A program made the translations under genes and the position numbers. The notes below the pieces were generated by a model that saw only the letters and a list, made by a program, of their open reading frames with translations, did no database searches and was not told where the DNA came from. Below, one piece after another: positions 1 through 10,366 of a DNA stretch of 49,152 nucleotides (its first letter is position 1; the number at the start of each line of letters is the position of its first letter). Source of the stretch: Cyanophora paradoxa (Eukaryota; Glaucocystophyceae; Cyanophorales; Cyanophoraceae). The DNA lies in the NCBI GenBank assembly GCA_004431415.1, contig QPMI01000229.1, forward strand, positions 1-49,152, given 5' to 3'.

Positions 1-125
1 ACGTCGGGATCCTCAGGCTCAGCCCACAGCATGTTGCGGGATTGCCGAAGCCTTCGGCGCCCTTGTAGGCGCGGGCTTGGACGAGGAACCGTCTGCACCG
101 CCTGGCTGCCAGACGGGGTGGTCCT

Positions 126-480
126 TTAGGGAGACGCGAGCACGCGTCGGGACCCCCGTTCTGCTTGCCAGGGCGGTAGAACGATCTCAAAGTCGTAGGC
201 CTGCAAGAGCAGGGACCAGCGACCGAGGCGGCCCGTCGTCGGGTCCAGCGTCTTCAGCCACTGGAGGGCGTGGTGGTCGGTCCGCACCAGGAACTGGGGG
301 CCGCCCAGCAGATAGTGGCGCCAATACTTAATGGCCCAGACTACTGCGAGGCACTCCAGCTCCGTAGCGGAGTAGTTCATCTCGGCCGGCAGCAGCGTGC
401 GGCTGATGAACGCGAGCGGCCGCTCGACGCCTTTGTCGTCGGCCTGGCTCAGAATTGCGCCGATGCGTAGGTGCTGGCGT
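126..480 (-). pseudogene. Retrotransposon RNase H domain (frameshifted)
   Basis: This is the RNase H that degrades the RNA strand of the RNA-DNA hybrid during reverse transcription. The readable frame holds NYSATELECLAVVWAIKYWR and then TDHHALQWL, the hallmark motifs of Ty3/gypsy RNase H, followed by the GRLGRW segment. The preceding part (LQTDAS, then IGAILSQADDKG and RPLAFISRTLL) is also typical, but one base is missing near 440-450, so the domain start and the rest lie in different frames. It follows reverse transcriptase directly, as in the Ty3/gypsy family. The downstream tether and integrase are outside the window. Confidence 0.9.
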
Positions 481-544
481 CCGTCTGGAGAATGAAGGGC
501 TTCGAGAAGTCCGGGAACCGCAATATAATATCGCGGCCCAGGAG

Positions 545-1475
545 TTCTTTCAGCTCTTAAAGGCGCGGTCGGCGGGGCCGTCCTCTGGCCAACTCCAGAC
601 GGCGTCCTTCAATAGAAGGCGCTGCATGGCGTGCACCACTTTGGAGAAGTTCTCGACAAAGCGGCGGTAGTAGCCGGCGAGGCCGAGGAACGAGCGGAGC
701 TCGTCCGCGTTCTTCGGCGTCTGCCAGTCCGTGATCACCTTGGTCTTCGCAGGGTCCTGGCGGATCCCTTCGGCGGAGATGCGGTGGCCGAGAAGGTCGA
801 TTTCAGGCACGCAGAAGCGGCACTTCGACGGCTTCAGGCGCAGGTTCGCCTTAGAGATCGTCTCGAAGAGCGCCTTCAAGTCTAGAAGGTGCTGATCGAT
901 GGACGGTGAGAAGACCGTGATATCGTCGATGTACGCGACGACGCAGGTGGTCAGCAAGGGGCCCAGGATCGCAGTGATCGCGCGGGAGAATGCCGCGGGC
1001 CCGTTCGTGACCCAAACGGCGTAACCTTCCACTGAAAGTGACCCCAGGGGACCACAAATGCAGTGTAGGCTCGGGAGCCGGGGTGCAGAGGCAGCTGCCA
1101 GAAGCCGGCAGTCGCGTCAGCAGTCGAGAAGACCATCGAGCCGCGGAGGCGCTCGAGCTGGTCGTCTATGCGGGTAGGGGAAACACGTCCCGCTCGGTGA
1201 TCTGATTCAGCCTCCGATAGTCGACACAGAAACGCCAAGTGCCGTCCTTTTTGGGGCCAGCACTACCGGCGAGCCATATGCCGCTTGGGAGGGCTCGATC
1301 AGCCCAAGCTCAAGGAGTTTCTGAATTTCCTTGCGGGCGTGTTCCTCGGCGTGCGGGTTCATACGCCGCGGAGGCGTGAACACCGGAAGGCGAGTCGTGA
1401 GTTTGATCACGTGCTCGTAATAGAGCAGGTTGCTGGTGCCCTCTTTGGCCTCGACCTTTGTCTGCGAAGACATCC
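545..1475 (-). pseudogene. Retrotransposon reverse transcriptase (frameshifted)
   Basis: All main Ty3/gypsy reverse transcriptase blocks are visible on the minus strand but in different frames. They are an N-terminal block with [13 protein letters not shown] and GSPVVLAPK (about 1270-1400), the [10 protein letters not shown] and FSTADATAGFWQLPL block (about 1080-1180), the catalytic VAYIDDITVFSPS block (about 890-940), LLGHRISAEGI, and the thumb region LRSFLGLAGYYRRFVENFS (about 640-700). The catalytic Asp pair is present as YIDD where YLDD or YVDD is commoner. Frame changes near 1020, near 1180-1250 and near 545 break the polypeptide, so this copy cannot make an intact enzyme as read. Confidence 0.95.
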
Positions 1476-1972
1476 TTGTAGCGCCGCAGGAGCGCGTGAA
1501 GTTCGGCTTTCTGCGCCGTCGTGATTGACGGGTGAGAGCCGAGCTCAGGAATCTTCTTCAGCAGCTCTTGCCACTTCCTCTGCATTAGGCACCGGCCGCG
1601 GTGCCTCAGCGGCTTCGCGTCGGGTGCTGCAGTCGTAGGGGGTGGGGCATCGGGCCGGGCCGAAAGCGAGGCTGTGACCACACTCTGGGGTGGGGCCTCG
1701 GCGTCGGCGACCGGTGCGGCCTTGCGGACCGTAACGTCGCCGCGCATGGCGCGGACTGCATCGAGCAAGTCGCGCTCCGCTTTTTCGGAGAGACCGGGGA
1801 AGGTCGAGCGCAGGGTGGCGTCTCTGGGGACGGACACTGCCTCGACTGCGGCGACGAACTCGTCGACCGAGGGGCCTGTGATCGGGGCCGGCGTTGGGGA
1901 CGCGCTTCGTGACGACGTGCTCATAGCATCGTCGTCGAGGCTAATGATGCTCATAGCATCAAGGTCCTGCAA
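1310..1972 (-). pseudogene. Protease-RT connecting segment of the retroelement
   Basis: A 220-codon minus-strand frame joins the region after the protease to the start of reverse transcriptase. The N-terminal part is rich in Ser, Ala and Pro and has no recognised domain. Near its 3' end it contains LHALLRRYKDVFAD, the short conserved element found just before the RT domain in gypsy elements. After that element the frame runs out of register with RT, which shows another frameshift near 1470. Only the RYKDVFAD element is a family match; the rest is simply described. Confidence 0.6.
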
Positions 1973-2109
1973 CGGCCGGTCGGCTGTGTCGAAGGGCAGC
2001 TCGCCAAACGTGACGACTATATCGTCGACGTCGTAGGGCGGTGCGCGGGGTGGGTCGGCGGGCTCAGCAGGCGCTGCGCTAGACAGAGCGCGCTGCTTTT
2101 CCGCCTCAT

Positions 2110-2499
2110 CTACGACAGAACGTAGGTGGAGATTATTTTCTCAACGTCTTTGGCGGGCTCATATGCCGCGCCAAGCATGCGTGCTTTTCTATTAAAGTGG
2201 CGGAGTCCAGTGCGGCGTTTGGCAGGCACGATTCGCAGCCGGCGAATCAAGAGGTCTGTCAATGCACTCGCACTACAAGGCATTTGCTCAGGTTCGTACT
2301 CAAAATCACCAGGCGGTAGGGCGACCGCCGAAGCGACCGCTACTACCGATCCTAGCGGCAGGGTTACCGGCTGCCGGCCAGGATTGCACAACCGCACGTG
2401 AAACATTTTGTCTCCCGGGTGATTATGCAGCTGGTAAGGGCAGAGTACGCCCAAGGCTTGCGGGGACTCCGGCGACGGCTCGACGTAGAGGTGCGGCAA
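2110..2499 (-). pseudogene. Unidentified retroelement segment between protease and RT
   Basis: A 129-codon minus-strand frame between protease and reverse transcriptase. It contains a beta-rich-looking stretch (FHVRLCNPGRQPVTLPLGSV) followed by a basic segment (LLIRRLRIVPAKRR). Stretches like VRLCNPGRQPVTLPLG resemble the second beta domain that often follows the protease in gypsy-type Pol proteins, where text such as 'NPTDRPITIPKGT' is common; that comparison is from general knowledge of the family and is tentative. It has no start codon evidence of its own and is best read as part of Pol. Confidence 0.5.
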
Positions 2500-2564
2500 C
2501 TCACGCGTTGCCGGGCCCTGCCCATTGAGCGTGCATGGGACGAGGGCCTCTCCGACGGGGAGCT

Positions 2565-3060
2565 TTACTGGTCCCAGGACTCGGACCAGGATCCCAAGCT
2601 GGTCCGGAGCCGAAAAGGGACGACGACTTCGCGGTGCAGGTGGTCACGGGCCCGGAGGCACCACCCGGACAGCGTCGTGTCGATCTGGCCGTGGACGGCC
2701 TGGATCGCGTCCAGGCCGAGCAGAATGTCCGGCTCAACGCCCATGGCGCCGCGCGGGACGACGAAGACGCGGCGGCAGAAGCGGAGCGAGCCCAGAACGA
2801 AGACTACGTCGGCGCGGCGACAACGAATTTTGTCCCGGTCCATGAAACCGCGGACTATCGTGTGGCCCTCGACGTAATTGACTTCGTCGGGCGGCAGGCG
2901 GTCGAGGACTTCCTGGGGAACTACAGTTCCCTGGGCGCCCGTGTCGACAACAATGCGAGCGGGCCGTTCAGCGCCGGAGCGGCCGTTCGGCAGGCGCATA
3001 GCAATGCTGCCGTGAATGTGCAGTGTCTTTGGCCGGAAGAATTCCAGGGCCCGGTCGCGC
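2565..3060 (-). pseudogene. Retroviral-type aspartic protease domain
   Basis: This domain would cleave the retroelement polyprotein. The minus-strand frame carries the catalytic motif in IVVDTGAQGTVVPQEVLD (about 2910-2955), a central strand region (ADVVFVLGSLRFCRRVFVVP) and the second signature DILLGLDAI, equivalent to the hydrophobic-Leu-Gly motif of retropepsins. The sequence just upstream (KTLHIHGSIAMRLPNG, about 2985-3035) is in the same frame and forms the usual first strand. The ATG at 2997-2999 is internal to the domain and is not a credible start. The core is uninterrupted, unlike RT, so this is one of the better preserved parts. Confidence 0.88.
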
Positions 3061-3285
3061 GGGAAGCTAGGTCGGGCGCGGCGGACGTGGAATTCTGGTT
3101 CCGGCGGCGCGGTGGACCCGACAGGTCCGTTGCGCTTGCGGTTGGGATGGGGGCCGGGACTGGCGAGCCGCGGCTCGCTCGGCGACTCGGCGCTGCTCTG
3201 CCTGGTCGGCCAACGGCGAGGGCTTGGTCCGCTTGCGCGGGCCCGGGCCGTGGCGGTTGGCGTAGAGCAACTCGTCGCTGGGCGG

Positions 3286-4830
3286 TCATAGCCGGCGGCG
3301 TTCCCAGCGGCGTCTCCTCTGCCGGGCGGGCACGGCGAGGGACGGGCGGTTTTTGGAGCCCAGGGCGTGGCCCGCGGGCATGAGAGCTTCCTCGTCGGAG
3401 GTCAGGCCCTCGGGGTAATGATCGCGGCGGCCTCGAGCGCGTTCTGCGGGGCGAACGCCGCTGTCGGCGCTGAACCGAGAACCACGCGCGAGTCGGCCGT
3501 GGCGGGGCCTTGTAGCCCGTTTTGCGCATCGAGATGCCGTAGCGGTCCATGATCGCCTGATGCACCGCGCGTAAGCGGGCTCCAGGGTCTTTGGATCGAC
3601 CTGCAGCATTTGCGCGGGGTTCGACAGCCAGTTGAAGACCAGCACGGTCGAGCGCGGCCCGAGCTTTGTGCAGCAGGCGGCGGGCCCAGGCCGGCGCAGG
3701 CTCGCGGCTCTTTGGGGGCCGGGGCGGGCGGCGCGGCTGGCGCCGGCGGCGCGACTGTTTGAGCGGGCGGCTCGTGGACGACCGTCTGGACGCGGCGGAT
3801 CGAGATGTACTTCTCGTCCGCCGGCACCGGCACAGCGGCCCCGGACCGACGCCGGCGTATGCAAGTGGGCGGGAAGGTCACAGGGCGCGCGGGCCTCGTG
3901 CCCGCGGGGTGACGACGCTTCTGCGGCGGTGTATACCGCGAAGAAGGGCTTTGGGTTGGCTTTTGCCGCGGCCTGCATTGCCACGCGAGCCTCGTGCTGG
4001 CGCTCGCGCTCAAGCAAGGCTCGCCAGTCTTTGGTGGCGATCGAGCGTGGCCCGCAGAGCCTCGGAGATCGGCGGGGCCCGTCTGGGAGGAGCGAGATCA
4101 TCATGCCCGTCTCCCCAGCGGAGAGGCTGATCTGCATATCGATGCCGGCCCGGAGGGCGCGGCAGACGTCTTCCGGGCCGCCGAGCGCCTGCTTTGCCTG
4201 GGCGAAGCTTCGTCTGAGACCTTCTGAGCGCCGCCGGGCTTGGCGCGCGTCTCGGCGTGGCTAGCGGCGGTGCGGATCTGGCGCTCGACTGTTTGAAGCC
4301 AAAGCCCCAATTCCGTGACCCTTGGCCCCGGATCTTCACGTCGCGGCAGCTCGAGCACTCGCGCACAAACTGCAGGAGGCCCCCTGCTGGGACGTCAGCC
4401 TGGGGGTTGAAAGTCGTGGCGGCGGAGGCCGCGGCGCGGCCACTGAGGCGCGCGGCTGCTCCGGCGTCGACTGTCTGCGCGCGGCGGCTCGGCCTGGCTC
4501 GCACGCGATGACCGCTCCTGGGCCTGAGAGATGGAGGCGCGACCCTCCGCAGGCTTGGACGGCGCCGCCGACTGCGGACCGGCCTCGCTCTGCCCCTCAG
4601 GCCCCTCTAGAAAGGGCTGCTGGCGCTCGTTGCGTCCGCGCCGTCGGCGGCTGCCCACCCGATGGTGGCGCGGCGGCGCGGGCCGAGGACGACGCGGACT
4701 GAGCGTCCATCTGGTTCTGGAGCTTGATCAGGACCAGCGCGGTGGCCTGCTCAGCTCGCGCGGACGCCGAGAGCGAGTCTGGCATCTCAGCGTACTGCGC
4801 CTTCCAGACCATGTCGAAGAGCTCGCGCAA
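3286..4830 (-). pseudogene. Retroelement polyprotein segment upstream of protease, unknown
   Basis: Minus-strand coding sequence in at least three frames. Recognisable pieces are a helical stretch with MRELFDMVWKAQYAEMP and ATALVLIKLQNQMDA (about 4690-4830), a segment with DMQISLSAGETGMMISLLP (about 4070-4140), a run with FFAVYTAAEASSP (about 3920-3960), and STVLVFNWLSNPAQMLQVDP (about 3590-3660). Proline/alanine-rich linkers separate them. No database family comes to mind. Position and composition suggest structural or linker parts of a Gag-Pol polyprotein. The frame changes show it is not intact. Confidence 0.45.
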
Positions 4831-5058
4831 TGTGGGCGGGCAGCCTCGCAGGCGGGCGTCGTTCTCGTGCCGCTTGTACGCAGCGTCTACGGCGCCGCGC
4901 GGCGGGTCCGGCGGGCGGCGAGAGGACTGGCTGCTGCGAGGGCTGCGGCGGTCTCGCGGCGAGGCGCGGTCGCGCGAGCCCTTCTTCGAGCTTTGCGCCG
5001 CTTATCGTCATGGCGGGGGCTCCGGCTCGGGCTCCGATCGCGCGAGCGCGAGCGGGAG

Positions 5059-6156
5059 CTAGAGCGGGACGGTGTTCGGCTCCGGCGGCGTTCCCGCGAG
5101 CCTCGGCGAGGGCTCCGCCTGTCGCGAGTGTCGCGAGCCGTGGACCGTCGGCTCGGCGGCTGCGGTCGCGGCGCGGCGGCGAGCGATCACGGCGGTCCGG
5201 GGAGCGGCGGCGGGAGGCCTCGCGTCCCGGCGGTCCGGCGAAGGGCGTCGGGAGCCCTCGCGATCGCGGCGTTCCAACGAACGGCGGGACGGCGGCGGCG
5301 CCCGGGATTGCCGGTGGGGCTCCGGGGAGCGCTCGCGGCGCGTGGAGGGGCCCCGCGTCTCGCGCCTGTCTGGGGTGCGAGAGCGGCGACTGGACGGGGC
5401 TCGGCGCGGCTCGGGTGTGCGCGAGCGGCGCTGAGACGAGGCCCGCTCAGGGGTCCGGCGGGCCTGCGACGCGCGACTGGCCGTGTCGTCCCTGCGGCTC
5501 GAGCTTGCCTCGGCCTGGCGGCTCGAGCTGGGCGGCGGCATCAAGGTCCGGGAGGGAGTCTCAGCCGGCGGGGCTTGGTCTGGCGGAGCGCTCTCGGCGA
5601 TCCGCTCGACCTTCACCTTCCCGTCCGAGACGGTTACGCGCATGGTCTTGGGGTCATACCCCTGCTGCCGCGCGAGGAACGCATCCAGCCCGAACGGGTC
5701 GTTCGGGTCGACAGCGGGTTGTGCGGGTTGCGCCTGGCCACCGCCGCGGTCGCCGCCACGGTCACGGTGGCCTCGGCCGTCGCGACCGCGGTGCCGGCCG
5801 CCCCGCTGTGACCCTGCCCGCGGCCGCCTCGGCCAACGGCCTGGCCCGCGTTGCGCCGGGGCCGCGCCTGCTGCGGCGCCGTCGGCGGCGCGGCGGTCTG
5901 CGCAGCGGCCTGCGCCGGCGCGGGCGCCGACGGGGTGGCGGATGGCGCCGCCTCGGCGGGTCGTCCGCGAGCCCGCCGACGATGGTTGAGGGCGGCTGGA
6001 ACCGCACGCCCGCCCACGTCGCGCGGACCGCTCCTTCGTAGATCGGCTGGTACGGCGTGCGAACCAGAAGGCTTTCGCCTCCTTATCGACAGCCGCCGTC
6101 GCAGTCAGGCTGCGCCGGGCCGAGGCGCGGCGCCCTTGTTCTGGACCGCGTCCCAC
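5059..6156 (-). pseudogene. Arg/Ser-rich retroelement segment
   Basis: A minus-strand frame whose second half (about 5059-5560) is dominated by Arg-Ser, Arg-Thr-Pro and Arg-Ser-Pro repeats such as RRSRTPEPRR, RRSRTPDRR and RRERSPEPHR. This resembles the RS domains of splicing-type proteins and would be strongly basic and disordered, suitable for nucleic-acid binding. It is preceded by an ordered-looking stretch, DPNDPFGLDAFLARQQGYDP (about 5650-5720). The upstream Ala/Gly-rich part (about 5760-6010) is in a shifted frame. Many overlapping plus-strand frames here are mirror images of the repetitive GC-rich code. Its role in the element is unknown. Confidence 0.5.
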
Positions 6157-6177
6157 ATCAGCGCCGGGCGCAGAGCC

Positions 6178-7282
6178 TCAACGTCCCAGTCGGGGAGCAC
6201 GGGTCGTCCGTCTCCCAGTCGATCGGCGCGCGAGGCGGATCGCGACATTCAGATCGGCGTAGAGCGAACGGAGCATCGTCTCGAACTGAGGCCGCAGGGG
6301 TATAGCCTCATCGGTAAAGATGAGCCCCAGCGGGAAGTTCCCGGGACAGTTCTCCAGCTCCTCGGCGGCGCGGGCGGCCTCAAGGTGGCGCTGTATCCCA
6401 CTCTTGCCCCCGGCGCCAAGGTCATCGCCGGCGGGCCACGCGTCCTCGGCGCCGGCCATCGGGGCGAGCCGAGCTCAAGACGCTGGTACCCGAGACCGTG
6501 CGGCATGTTTGTGAGGTACGCGCGGATGCCGTCCGCCAGCGCGCGGGCATCCGAGTCGGCGCACTCATCCCTCGTCATAGTGCGCAAGAGGGCCCTGAAG
6601 ACCTCGGCCACGTTCTGGGGCATGGCGGCGTTCAGGGCGCACAGTTGTCCACCCGCTGCGCGAGCAGCGGGATGCGGGATACTGGAAGCCCTGCAGCATC
6701 GCGAGCAGGATCCGCCCACAGATCGCCGCACGACCCTCGTGGTCCGGCACGACCGCATTGTTCGGGCCAAACTTCCACGCAAGCGTGGGATGACCGTCCG
6801 GGTACGTCGGCCTCGCGTCCGCGTCGAAGACCTTCTTGCCCTGAGGCAAGACGTCGGACCCGCGTCCGGCTTGGCCGTCGGCTTAGTCAGGAAGGCCTCG
6901 TGAATGAACACCATCAGACCGTCCGGCACCACGCAGCGGAACGAGTTCAACACCTTGTTGAAGTCATCCATGTGATCGGCGACCGCCCGAGCGATCTCGG
7001 GACGTAGTCAGCCGGGCGTTCCGACTCGACGTCCATGGCCGCAGCCGACAGAAAGTCATCAGCCCAGTGCTGGCTGCGGAGGTGCTTGCCCGGCGCGTGA
7101 CGCTGGAAGAAGCGCGCGTGCCAGGCCAGCGTAAAACCGATGGCCGTCGCGAGGATTTCCTCTTCCGCCGGGATCGGCGCCCAAGGGCACGTCCCGGAGG
7201 TGAGTTCGGGAAAGGCGGCAGCTCGTAACCGAACGCGGTGACGAGCCGCGGGTTCGCGTGGCTCTTCTTGGCTGGCTCGCAA
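6178..7282 (-). pseudogene. Unknown retroelement segment (frameshifted)
   Basis: The minus strand keeps protein-like composition in alternating frames. Readable pieces are VVPDGLMVFIHEAFLTKPTA (about 6880-6940), AWKFGPNNAVVPDHEGRAA (about 6735-6790), an Ala/Leu-rich helix with AAMPQNVAEVFRALLRTMT (about 6570-6635) and ELENCPGNFPLGLIFTDEA (about 6310-6370). Together they look like a folded domain that continues the long frame at 7295-9142. I do not recognise the family. Switches between frames at about 6640-6720 and near 6450 mark indels. Confidence 0.45.
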
Positions 7283-7294
7283 GCTGGGCGACCG

Positions 7295-9184
7295 TCACTG
7301 CGAGCCACAGCTTCTTGTTCTCGCGCTGGTGCGGCGCGCCCCTGCGACGTCCTTGTCGCAGGCAGCGTTCGGCGCGGGCGTGGCCGTGCCTGCCACGAGG
7401 CGGGGCGCGTAGATGCGCCGCGTCTGCAGGCGACCCTCAACGTTCTCGACGCGCTTGTCGGCGAGCGGGCGCAGCAGGGCCAGCACGGCGACGTCGCGCG
7501 CGAAGCGGGTCGCGAACGGCGTCCTGGCGTCCTCCTCGTTCGGGTCGGCGATGTTACCGCCCAAGACTGAGGTGTGCAGGGTGGGGCGCTCGGGGTGCGG
7601 CATGTACGGCGGCGGGGCGTTCCGCGCGCCGCCGCCTTCGTGGAAGAAGGCGGTATACAGCACCCGCGAGACCTGGCCCAGGGTCGAACACACGGGTGCG
7701 TGGGCTGTGCCCTCGTGCGTGAGATCCCAGGCGCCCGTGTACGTCGGGACGGCAGACTGTGCGGTACGGGTCCCGACCGCGAGGTACTGCACGATATCCA
7801 AGCTGACGCCGCAGGCGGCGTGCGGGAATGCAAGCCCCTGCAGGTCGAAGAGCTCCGGATCCTCGTCGAACGGCCGCTGAGGCGGGCCTACGAGCGAGAA
7901 CCAGTTCACTATGCCGCGCGCGGCGGGGCCGACGCGCTTGAGCATAGTTGAGCACAGCTCGCCCATGTGCTGGTCCTGCAGCGTGAGCACGTCGACGTTG
8001 TACTCGTCAACGTCGCCGGCGTGCTGCCAGCGCAAGGGGTAGCTGATCGCGGGCAGCGTTGCCCATTCAGTGAACCCTGGCTCATAGCATTCCAGGGGCC
8101 GGAAAAACGCGTGTTTCCGGTCCATGTACTCGCGCAAGAGCTTGTGATCGTTGGCGTACGTCGGGTCCGCCAACGAGAACAGCGGCCGCGGCTGCCAGTC
8201 CTTGTGCGGCTCGAACGGCCTGTGCGCCGCCGCAGGGATGGCAGCCGGCGCCTCTTCCTTCTCGCCCTCTTCCTCTTCGCTCTCGACATGGTCAATGTCG
8301 AGCGGCTCGAGGCGGGGCTCAGGCTCATCGGCGATGTAGGTGCCCACAAGCGCATCGTCGAACGTGAACGACTGCCGTGCAGCGTGACGCTCGAGGGCAT
8401 GCAAGACCTTCTCCTGGAAGGCCGCGCGCTGGGCGGTCAGGGCCAAGCCCCTGTGCGGGTCGCTCTCGGCGGCTTCCTCCTGCGCGCGCGTCCCTAGCTG
8501 CAGGTGGCGGCGCAGCCAGCGAACCCCGTACGGGAACTCCAGGCCGGCGCGTTCCGCGGAGGGAACGGTGGTCCCAACCGCCTCGGCGCGGAACATGGTG
8601 TGAGCACGCAAGAGGTACTGGGCCCACTGCGGCGGGATGACGGCCGCGCTCGGGTTGAAGCGGCCCCCGTGCGTCCACCGCGGCAGGCGCGTGGCAGGGA
8701 TCGTCCAACGCAGAGTCAGGAAGTGCTCCAACTGCTGCTCCGTCCACTCATGCAGGTGGAACGGGAGATCGTGGGAGTGGGGCGTGACGGGGCCACGGAG
8801 CCCCAGCGCGATCATGAAGAGCTCGAACGCGGCCGCGTTGAGCCGCGCGAGGCGAACGGTGCGATCGGCTCTGAGCGCGACGCGGCCCTCCGGCGGCTCC
8901 TCGTGCGGCACGGGCGGCCCATCCAGGCGGTTCTGGATTGGCGTGCTCCTCTCGCTGGCGAGAAACGCCTTGAGGTGCGGGACCCGCAGGTCCTCGAACG
9001 TGCCCTTCAGTGCGTCGAAGGGGATGCTCCAGCGGTGGGCGAGATCAGACCGGGCCGTCATGGGCCACTCGGTGATCTGTTTCCCCTCACAGAGCCGAGG
9101 CGGGCACCCCGGCACTGCGAGGACGCCGCTCATCACGCCCATAGCCTCGTACAGGGCCCGCTGGCTCAGGTTCTCATCGATAGC
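7295..9184 (-). CDS. Long unknown protein segment (about 615 codons) inside the retroelement
   Basis: The longest intact frame in the element. An ATG lies at 9142, but the frame stays open upstream to about 9184 (SAIDENLSQRALYEA), so this is probably an internal part of a polyprotein. No catalytic or metal-binding motif is recognised. Visible features are an all-helical-looking first half with many Trp and Arg (LEHFLTLRWTIPATRLPRW), an acidic Glu-rich linker (HVESEEEEGEKEE, about 8250-8290), and a second half with LLREYMDRKHAFFRPLECYE and ARGIVNWFSLVGPPQRPF. It reads in the same direction as gag and pol. I cannot assign a function. Confidence 0.55.
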   Translation of the reverse strand, partial: AIDENLSQRALYEAMGVMSGVLAVPGCPPRLCEGKQITEWPMTARSDLAHRWSIPFDALKGTFEDLRVPHLKAFLASERSTPIQNRLDGPPVPHEEPPEGRVALRADRTVRLARLNAAAFELFMIALGLRGPVTPHSHDLPFHLHEWTEQQLEHFLTLRWTIPATRLPRWTHGGRFNPSAAVIPPQWAQYLLRAHTMFRAEAVGTTVPSAERAGLEFPYGVRWLRRHLQLGTRAQEEAAESDPHRGLALTAQRAAFQEKVLHALERHAARQSFTFDDALVGTYIADEPEPRLEPLDIDHVESEEEEGEKEEAPAAIPAAAHRPFEPHKDWQPRPLFSLADPTYANDHKLLREYMDRKHAFFRPLECYEPGFTEWATLPAISYPLRWQHAGDVDEYNVDVLTLQDQHMGELCSTMLKRVGPAARGIVNWFSLVGPPQRPFDEDPELFDLQGLAFPHAACGVSLDIVQYLAVGTRTAQSAVPTYTGAWDLTHEGTAHAPVCSTLGQVSRVLYTAFFHEGGGARNAPPPYMPHPERPTLHTSVLGGNIADPNEEDARTPFATRFARDVAVLALLRPLADKRVENVEGRLQTRRIYAPRLVAGTATPAPNAACDKDVAGARRTSARTRSCGSQ

Positions 9185-10330
9185 CGACGGCGGCGGCGGC
9201 GGCGGCGCTTCTCGGGCGCCTCATCGCCGTCGCCCCGCTCGCCCATCTCGGCGTCTTCCCCCTCAGCCTGCCCACGGCGGGCGCTGCGGGTTCGTGGCCC
9301 CTGCGAGCCGCGCCCACGGGTGCTGACGCGCACGACCCCGTCCCCGCGGCCACGCTCGCCGCGACGGGCGGCCTGCGGGGAGCCGGCGCGGTCGCGCGCG
9401 CGACGTCGAGTAGCGGCTCGCTCAGGCGAGGCTCGACAGGCGCGGGCTCAGTGGCGGGCGGCGTCGGAGCGGCGGTGGGCCGCGGCGCCATCGGGCTCGC
9501 AAGCGGCGGCCATGTTGCCGCGGCGTGCAAGGTCACGAGCTTCGCCGTCGGTGCAGGCGGCGGGACAGGAACGGGCGCCGGCCGCGCCGGCGCTGGCGGG
9601 TCCCTCGGCGAGAGCGCCTTCACAGGCGGGCGCGGCGGCAGGCAGGCCTTAGCCTCCTTGATCGTCGCGCTGACGGCCTTCGCCGTGTAGGCGCCCGTCG
9701 TGTCCGACGCCGGCTTCGGCGTGGTGGGCAGGTCGTGGAGAGGAGTGGGGGTGCGGCTGCCCGCATCCGTGCGCCACTTCTCCACGAGCGCGATCATGTC
9801 CTTGACAGCCTCGTCATTGAAACCGGCCCGCTTCTTCAGCAGCCTACGGAATAGAATGACGAGGTGGGCCCGGTCGCCCGCCTTGGCCCCTCGATGTACC
9901 GGAGCAGCTCCGCGGCCCCGGCGGATCCGGGAACCGTGCGGGCCCAGGCTGCATCGCACAGGGCGGTGAGCGGCGGCGCGGGCCGAGCTGGCTCAGCACG
10001 TAGAGCTCCTCAGGCACGATCGTGGGCAGCTGCCCGCCTCGCGTCGTGCCGTGCAGGGCAACTGCGTGGTGCGCGTGATCGGGCGCACGCGGCCGACCCT
10101 CCACGTGCCAGGCTCTGCCCGTGCAGGCGCGGCCAGTGCAGCCAGGTGTCGCACAAGTGCAGGTCCCGGAGGTGCAGAACGCGGGCGGCGGCGACGCGGG
10201 GCTCCACCGGAACGCGTTCAACCGTGCGGGACTCGCCCTCGCTCACGACCGGGAAGGCGGGGGCACGGCCGTCGCGGTACGCAGTCAGACGCTCCGCGAG
10301 CGCTGCCCGCAGCCATCCTCGGCGTCCCGA
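9174..10330 (-). pseudogene. Pro/Ala-rich linker segment of the retroelement
   Basis: Minus-strand frames joining the two unknown ordered regions. A helical stretch near the start (LLKKRAGFNDEAVKDMIALV, about 9780-9840) is followed by a Thr/Pro-rich and then Ala/Pro-rich low-complexity region that ends in an alanine run encoded by GCC repeats near 9190-9210. The part from about 9960 to 10330 is only readable in short pieces (LPTIVPEELYVLSQLG near 9990-10040). It is best viewed as a disordered linker with at least two frameshifts. Confidence 0.4.
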
Positions 10331-10366
10331 TCCGAGCGGAGACGTGCCCGCCCCGGGATCGGAACC

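Noticed and set aside
4531-6041. Plus-strand frames of 400 or more codons rich in Arg, Gly and Ala
   Set aside because: The opposite strand carries the retroelement segments in register with protease and RT; the plus-strand frames are low-complexity shadows.
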